Assembly: GCF_900188445.1 (NCBI RefSeq)
Contig: NZ_FZOR01000005.1
Location: 124,001-188,000, forward strand
From: Actinomadura meyerae
GTDB lineage: Bacteria > Actinomycetota > Actinomycetes > Streptosporangiales > Streptosporangiaceae
Direction of reading: 5' to 3'
Length of the DNA stretch: 64,000 nt
Made by a program: the position numbers and the translations under genes. Below the pieces are notes generated by a model, which was given only the letters and a program-made list of their open reading frames with translations, had not been told where the DNA came from and ran no database searches. Positions 59,768-64,000 of the stretch are shown piece after piece (positions within the stretch are counted from its first letter, which is position 1; every line of letters starts with the position of its first letter).

Positions 59768-62700
59768 TTAGAGGTAGGCGTCGCTCTGCGACTCCCAGTA
59801 GGTGAGGCCGAGGCGCCGGTGCACCTCCTGGGCCGCGCGTGCGTGCGCACGGGCGGCGTCCTCGTCGCCGAGGGTCCGGGCCAGTTCCGCCAGGACGAGC
59901 CGGGTCGACCCCCAGCAGCACGTGCCCATCCCCGCGACGACGAACTGATCGGCGTACGGGGTGAGGCGCTCGTAGAGGTCTTGGGGGTCGGGGGTGCCGA
60001 GGCGGGCGGCGACCAGGCCCCAGACCGGGAGGAGGAAGTCGGCCACCCAGTCGTCGGGGACGTCCGTCCCCCACCGGCCGATCAGCTCGCGGGCCAGGGC
60101 GGGACGGTCCGCCTCCACGGCCGCCAGGACGGCGACGGGCCGCAGCGGGACGAGCTGCGGCCCGTCGGCGGCGGTCACCAGCTCGTCCAGGATCTCTGGG
60201 ACGCGGCCCTGGGCGCGGCGGCAGGTGAACGTGGTGACGAGGCGGCGGAAGGCGGCGCCCCAGACCGTCGAGCCGAACCGCATCTCGCCGTACCGGGCGA
60301 GCAGGTCCTCGGCCTCGTCCCAGCGCGCGTCGAGGGTGCTGCGCGCGGTCTGCGCGATGCGGACCATCGACTCCAGCTGGGGGCGCGGGGCCGCGCTCAG
60401 CAGCGCCTCGCAGCGGGCCAGCTCCCGGTCCCAGCCGGGCAGGTCGCCGTCGCGCAGCAGGCAGGACATCAGGAAGACCCGCGCGAGCACCTCGCCGCTC
60501 GCGGGCAGGCCGGGCAGCTCCGCCAGCTCGGCGGCCACCGCGCGGCGCGCGGCGTTGCGGCCGGGGCGGAACGCGGCGAGCAGGTAGTTGTTCATCGCGC
60601 GGGCCAGCAGGGGCGCCTCGCCGGTCTCGCGGGCGATCGCGACGGCCGCGGCGGCGTGCCGCTCGCCTTCGGCGCTGCGCGGGCCGTAGTGCAGTTCCAG
60701 GGCGAGCGCGCCCAGCAGTTCGGCGCGGGCGGCGTCGGGGAGCGGGCCGTCGAGGAGGTCCTCGATGGCGGTGACCATGGCGGCGTCGACGACTCCGTAG
60801 GGGCGCCAGTTCCACAGGGACGGCCCGCCGATCGCCGTCACGGCCGCGATGAGCGTGTCCCGGTCGCCGGTCTTGCGGGCGAGGCCGATCGCCTGCTCCC
60901 AGGGGCGGCGGGCGTCCTCCGGCCTCCCGGCGCTGCGCAGCGCCTGCCCCAGTTCGGTGAGCAGCCGCGCGCGCTCGTCGTCTCGTCCATGAGGGAGGGC
61001 TTGCAGCGCCATCGCCCAGAAGTCGGCGGCCTCGGTGTAGGCGAGCTGGCCGGACGCGTGCCTGGCCGCGCGAGAGGCGTACTTCACCGCCTTGTCCGCA
61101 CCGCCCAGCGCGCGCGCCTGCACGAAGTGGTGCGCCAGGGTCGCCGCCTCGGCGTCCGGCAGGACGGGCTCCAGCGCCTCCCCGGCCCGCAGGTGCAGCC
61201 GGGACCGTTCCAGCCGGTCGAGCCCGGCGTAGAGCGCCTCCTGGACGAGCGCGTGCGAGAACCGGTAGTCGGGCCCGGACGGCGGCTCGACCAGCAGCCC
61301 CGCCGCCACGGCCGGCTCCAGCGCCGCCATGACCTCGGCGGCCGTCGCGTCGGCCACGGCCTCCAGCAGGGCGACGCCGGCGTCCCGGCCCGCGACGGCG
61401 GCGGCCCCGAGCATCGCGCGGGTCTCCGCGGGCAGCCGGGCGGCGCGCCGCTCGATCACGATCCCGACCCCGGCCGGCACCGCCGCCAGGTCGCCCCCGC
61501 CGCCGCGCAGCCGCAGGACCTCCGCCAGGTAGAAGGGGTTGCCGCCCGTCCTGCCGTGGAGCGCCGCGACCAGCCCCGGCTCCTCGGCGATGTTCCGGGC
61601 GCGCAGGTAGGACGCCACGTCCCCGGCGGTGAACGGGGGCAGCTCCAGCCGCTCCCCGGACCGCGCCAGCACCGCCAGCGCGTCGCGGAGGTCGCCGGGG
61701 TGGTCGCCGGGTTCCGGACGGCACGTGACGAGGACGAGCAGCCGGTGCCGCGCCGCCGCCTCGGCCACGAAGCCGAGCAGCCGCAGCGAGGACGCGTCCG
61801 CCCAGTGCAGGTCGTCCAGGACGATCACACGCGGCGCGTCTCCGCCGGTCAGGGCGTCCACGACCCGTTCGTACAGCCCGAACAGCGCGTCACCGGGATC
61901 GTGGCCGGGCTCCGGGGCGGAGAGCGTCCCCGCGCCCGCCCCGGCGTCGCGGAGGATCTGCGTCCACGGCCAGAACGCCGGTGCGGTGCCGTCCACGCAG
62001 CGGCCCCAGGCGACGCGGAAGCCGCGCGCCTCGGCCAGGTCGGCGGCGGCGCGGGCGAGCCGGGTCTTGCCGATCCCGGCCTCGCCGCCGATCAGGACGG
62101 CGCCGCCCCGGCCGCGCTCCGCCTCGTCCAGCGCCGCCGCGATGCGCTCCACCTGCGCGGACCGGGCGACGAGCGCGTCCTCGCCCGCCGCCTCCACCGC
62201 GACGGCCGCGGCGGGCGGCGGCGCGGGACGGCGCAGCCCGGGCGCCTGGTCGAACACGGCCCGCTCCAGTTCCCGCAGCTCGGGGCCGGGGGTGAGGCCG
62301 AGGTCGTCGGCCAGCCGCGCCCGGACGCGGCGCAGCGCGGCGAGCGCGTCGGCCTGCCGCCCGGCCCGGTAGAGCGCCAGGACGAGCAGCGACCAGGCCC
62401 GCTCCCGGTACGGCCCGTCCTCGACGAGCGCCTCCAGCCCCGGGACCAGGGAGGCGGCCTCGCCGAGCGCGAGGCGGGCGTCGAAGCGGTCCTCCAGCGC
62501 GGCGGCGCGCACCTCCGCCAGCCGCGCCACGGCGGGCTGCGCGAAGTCCCGATCCGCGAACTCGCCCACCGGATCGCCGCGCCACAGCTCGAAGGCCCGG
62601 TCCAGGGTCTCGACGGCCTCCCGGTGCGCGCCGCGCGCCAGGGCCGCCCGCCCCTCGTCCGCCAGGGCGGTGAACCGCCACAGATCGACCTGCTCGGGCG

Positions 62701-62998
62701 GGACGGCGAGCAGGTAGCCCGGCTCGCGGGTGAGCAGGACGCGGGGCGGGGTGCGCGGCGGCCGGTCAGGCTCCAGCACCTTCCGCAGGTGCGCGATGTA
62801 GGCGCGCAGGGTGGGCGTCGCCCCGGCGGGCGGATCCCCGGCCCACAGCTCGTCGACCAGCCGGTCCAGCGGCACCACCCGGCCGGGTTCGAGCGCGAGC
62901 ATCGCCAGCAGGGCGCGCTGCTTGCGCGTCCCCGGGTCCAGCACGCCGCGTTCACCGTCGGCCACCTCGAACGGGCCGAACAGCCGGATCTCCAGCAC
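59768..62998 (-). CDS. SARP/AfsR-like regulator: BTAD + AAA ATPase + TPR
   Basis: 1076 aa. N-terminal OmpR-type winged helix (LEIRLFGPFEVADGERGVLD, TPTLRAYIAHLRKVLEP; residues 1-92), BTAD domain (about 95-240), ATPase with Walker A GGEAGIGKTRLA (about 305) and Walker B VIVLDDLHWAD, then a long TPR-like helical tail. AfsR/SARP proteins activate secondary metabolism or stress genes in actinomycetes. GTG 62998 is chosen because GGAGGG lies eight bases upstream; GTG 63004 is too close. Divergent from the FAD-linked oxidase gene, its nearest likely target. No large biosynthetic cluster is seen next to it. Confidence 0.9.
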   Translation of the reverse strand: MLEIRLFGPFEVADGERGVLDPGTRKQRALLAMLALEPGRVVPLDRLVDELWAGDPPAGATPTLRAYIAHLRKVLEPDRPPRTPPRVLLTREPGYLLAVPPEQVDLWRFTALADEGRAALARGAHREAVETLDRAFELWRGDPVGEFADRDFAQPAVARLAEVRAAALEDRFDARLALGEAASLVPGLEALVEDGPYRERAWSLLVLALYRAGRQADALAALRRVRARLADDLGLTPGPELRELERAVFDQAPGLRRPAPPPAAAVAVEAAGEDALVARSAQVERIAAALDEAERGRGGAVLIGGEAGIGKTRLARAAADLAEARGFRVAWGRCVDGTAPAFWPWTQILRDAGAGAGTLSAPEPGHDPGDALFGLYERVVDALTGGDAPRVIVLDDLHWADASSLRLLGFVAEAAARHRLLVLVTCRPEPGDHPGDLRDALAVLARSGERLELPPFTAGDVASYLRARNIAEEPGLVAALHGRTGGNPFYLAEVLRLRGGGGDLAAVPAGVGIVIERRAARLPAETRAMLGAAAVAGRDAGVALLEAVADATAAEVMAALEPAVAAGLLVEPPSGPDYRFSHALVQEALYAGLDRLERSRLHLRAGEALEPVLPDAEAATLAHHFVQARALGGADKAVKYASRAARHASGQLAYTEAADFWAMALQALPHGRDDERARLLTELGQALRSAGRPEDARRPWEQAIGLARKTGDRDTLIAAVTAIGGPSLWNWRPYGVVDAAMVTAIEDLLDGPLPDAARAELLGALALELHYGPRSAEGERHAAAAVAIARETGEAPLLARAMNNYLLAAFRPGRNAARRAVAAELAELPGLPASGEVLARVFLMSCLLRDGDLPGWDRELARCEALLSAAPRPQLESMVRIAQTARSTLDARWDEAEDLLARYGEMRFGSTVWGAAFRRLVTTFTCRRAQGRVPEILDELVTAADGPQLVPLRPVAVLAAVEADRPALARELIGRWGTDVPDDWVADFLLPVWGLVAARLGTPDPQDLYERLTPYADQFVVAGMGTCCWGSTRLVLAELARTLGDEDAARAHARAAQEVHRRLGLTYWESQSDAYL

Positions 62999-63118
62999 CC
63001 CCACAGGCCCTCCCCCAACAGCCTGAAAGCTCACATTACGGCACCTCAATCCGACCCCAGCTCGATCCCAACCCCCGGACGCGAAGGTGAAGGCATCGAA
63101 CCGACGGAAGGAAGAGAC

Positions 63119-64000
63119 ATGAGCATCGGGGACGAACTGCGGGCCGTGGTGAGCGGCACGGTGACGGCGGCGGGCGAGCGCGGGTTCGAGCAGGCGCGGA
63201 GCCCCTGGAACCTCGCGATCGAGCAGCCCGTCCGGGCCGTGGTCGAGGCCGCGGACGCCGACGACGTCGCCGCCCTGGTCCGGTACGCCCGGCAGGCCGG
63301 GCTGACCATCGCGACCCAGCCGAGCGGCCACGGCGCCACCGGCAACACCGGCGAGGTGATCCTGCTGCGCACCGCCCGCCTGGACGAGCTGCACATCGAC
63401 CCCGCCCGCCGGATCGCGCGCGCCGGAGCGGGCGTCCCGTGGGGCCGCGTCCTGGAGGCGGCGAGCCCGCACGGCCTGACCGGCCTGGCCGGGAGCAGCC
63501 CGGTCGTCACCGTCACCGGCTTCACCCTCGGCGGCGGCCTCAGCTGGTTCGGCCGCAAGCACGGCTTCGCCGCCGCGTCCGTCCGCGCCTTCGACGTCGT
63601 GGACGCCGCCGGGGAGCGGGCCCGCGTCACCGCCGACGACGACCCCGACCTGTTCTGGGCGCTACGCGGCGGGGGCGGCGACTTCGCGATCGTCACCGCG
63701 ATCGAGTTCGACCTGCACCCGGCGCCGTACCTGTACGGCGGCCGGATGCTCTGGTCCGGAGAGCACGCCGCCGCCGTCCTGGACGCCTTCCGCGACATCA
63801 CCGCGACCGCACCGGACGAGCTGACCACCTGGTACGAACTCCTGCACTTCCCCGGCGCGGACCCGATGGTCGCGGTCGACGCGACCTACCTCGGCCCGGA
63901 AGGCGACGCCGAGGCCCTGCTGCGGCCGCTGGAGAAGATCCCCGGGCACCTCGCCGACACCCGCGCCGCGCTGCCGCCGGCGGCGCTCGGCTCCATCACC
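63119..64000 (+). CDS. FAD-binding (PCMH/BBE-type) oxidoreductase, truncated by window end
   Basis: 294 residues visible, open to the window edge; family length is about 450. VEAADADDVAALVRYARQAG and PSGHGATGNTG (His about 75, the usual covalent FAD His position) define the FAD_binding_4 domain. GFTLGGGLSWFGRKHGFAAA and FWALRGGGGDFAIVTAIEFD follow. The place where bicovalent enzymes have Cys reads GLAGSSPVV, so FAD is likely linked only by His. It oxidises alcohols or sugars to carbonyls. ATG 63119 follows GGAAGGAAGAG. Divergent from the SARP gene, which may regulate it. Confidence 0.88.
   Translation, partial: MSIGDELRAVVSGTVTAAGERGFEQARSPWNLAIEQPVRAVVEAADADDVAALVRYARQAGLTIATQPSGHGATGNTGEVILLRTARLDELHIDPARRIARAGAGVPWGRVLEAASPHGLTGLAGSSPVVTVTGFTLGGGLSWFGRKHGFAAASVRAFDVVDAAGERARVTADDDPDLFWALRGGGGDFAIVTAIEFDLHPAPYLYGGRMLWSGEHAAAVLDAFRDITATAPDELTTWYELLHFPGADPMVAVDATYLGPEGDAEALLRPLEKIPGHLADTRAALPPAALGSIT

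Noticed and set aside
59768..64000. Secondary-metabolite cluster under the SARP regulator
   Set aside because: Only one partial FAD oxidase is visible next to it. No PKS, NRPS, terpene or other core enzyme is seen in the window.
1..64000. CRISPR arrays, tRNA/rRNA genes, IS elements, prophage or attachment sites
   Set aside because: I saw no regularly spaced repeats, tRNA-like cloverleafs, transposases, integrases or terminal repeats. Short repeats found are operators or local slippage.

Overview
The window is a very GC-rich actinomycete chromosome segment. Genes are densely packed, many starts are GTG, and stop/start overlaps of 1-4 bases (ATGA, GTGA, TGATG) are common. A F420-type LLM oxidoreductase, a TIGR03086/mycothiol-family protein, eukaryotic-like Ser/Thr kinases with PQQ-type propellers, a SARP/AfsR-like regulator and many TetR regulators all fit a Streptomyces/Actinomadura-type soil organism. 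The genus cannot be fixed from this window alone. I see no rRNA, tRNA, CRISPR array, insertion sequence or phage gene. The segment reads as ordinary, though accessory-rich, chromosome.

Layout. 1-9.7 kb: FMN reductase, polysaccharide deacetylase, large LuxR (LAL) regulator, UvrA-like ABC protein with a WYL regulator, and a divergent drug exporter. 9.7-16.3 kb: an acyl desaturase divergent from a four-gene operon of cytochrome P450, cyclooxygenase-like heme dioxygenase, lipase fusion and small helical protein. I read this operon as a bacterial oxylipin pathway and regard it as the most interesting locus here. 16.3-19.4 kb: a self-regulated operon of an unusual TetR fusion, a winged-helix protein and half a pyruvate phosphate dikinase. 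19.4-27.3 kb: Tat-exported propeller-like protein, quinone oxidoreductase/aldo-keto reductase under a TetR with two clear operators, a Mn exporter under a yybP-ykoY riboswitch, a drug exporter with twin operators, and a TetR/TIGR03086 pair. 27.3-37.4 kb: tandem kinases, MmpL transporter, two-component system, LLM oxidoreductase and TetR. 37.4-41.4 kb: Spo0M-like, TerB-like and CDF/BlaI/M56 genes, joined by three near-identical BlaI-type operators. 41.5-48.3 kb: a catabolic cluster (two double-VOC proteins, FAD reductase, acyl-CoA synthetase, enoyl-CoA hydratase, PaaX). 48.3-50.7 kb: AlkZ-like protein, two mini GntR regulators and an unknown small protein. 50.9-59.7 kb: a sulfate-ester/amino-sugar locus (ROK regulator, sulfatase, Ssu/Ats-type ABC transporter, GH20 hexosaminidase and the formylglycine-generating enzyme that activates the sulfatase). 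59.8-64 kb: SARP-type regulator and a truncated FAD-linked oxidase.

How the genes work together. In the oxylipin locus the desaturase would make unsaturated acyl chains, the lipase would free them, the COX-like enzyme would add O2, and the P450, whose I-helix carries Asn and lacks the oxygen-activating Thr, would rearrange the hydroperoxide. This is the two-gene equivalent of fungal Ppo fusion oxygenases. In the BlaI locus, a membrane metalloprotease with no penicillin-binding domain appears to control a regulon that includes Spo0M and TerB. In the sulfatase locus, secreted GH20 would release sulfated amino sugars, the ABC system would import them, and the cytoplasmic FGE-activated sulfatase would desulfate them. 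These functions are inferred from motifs and context; no search was run.
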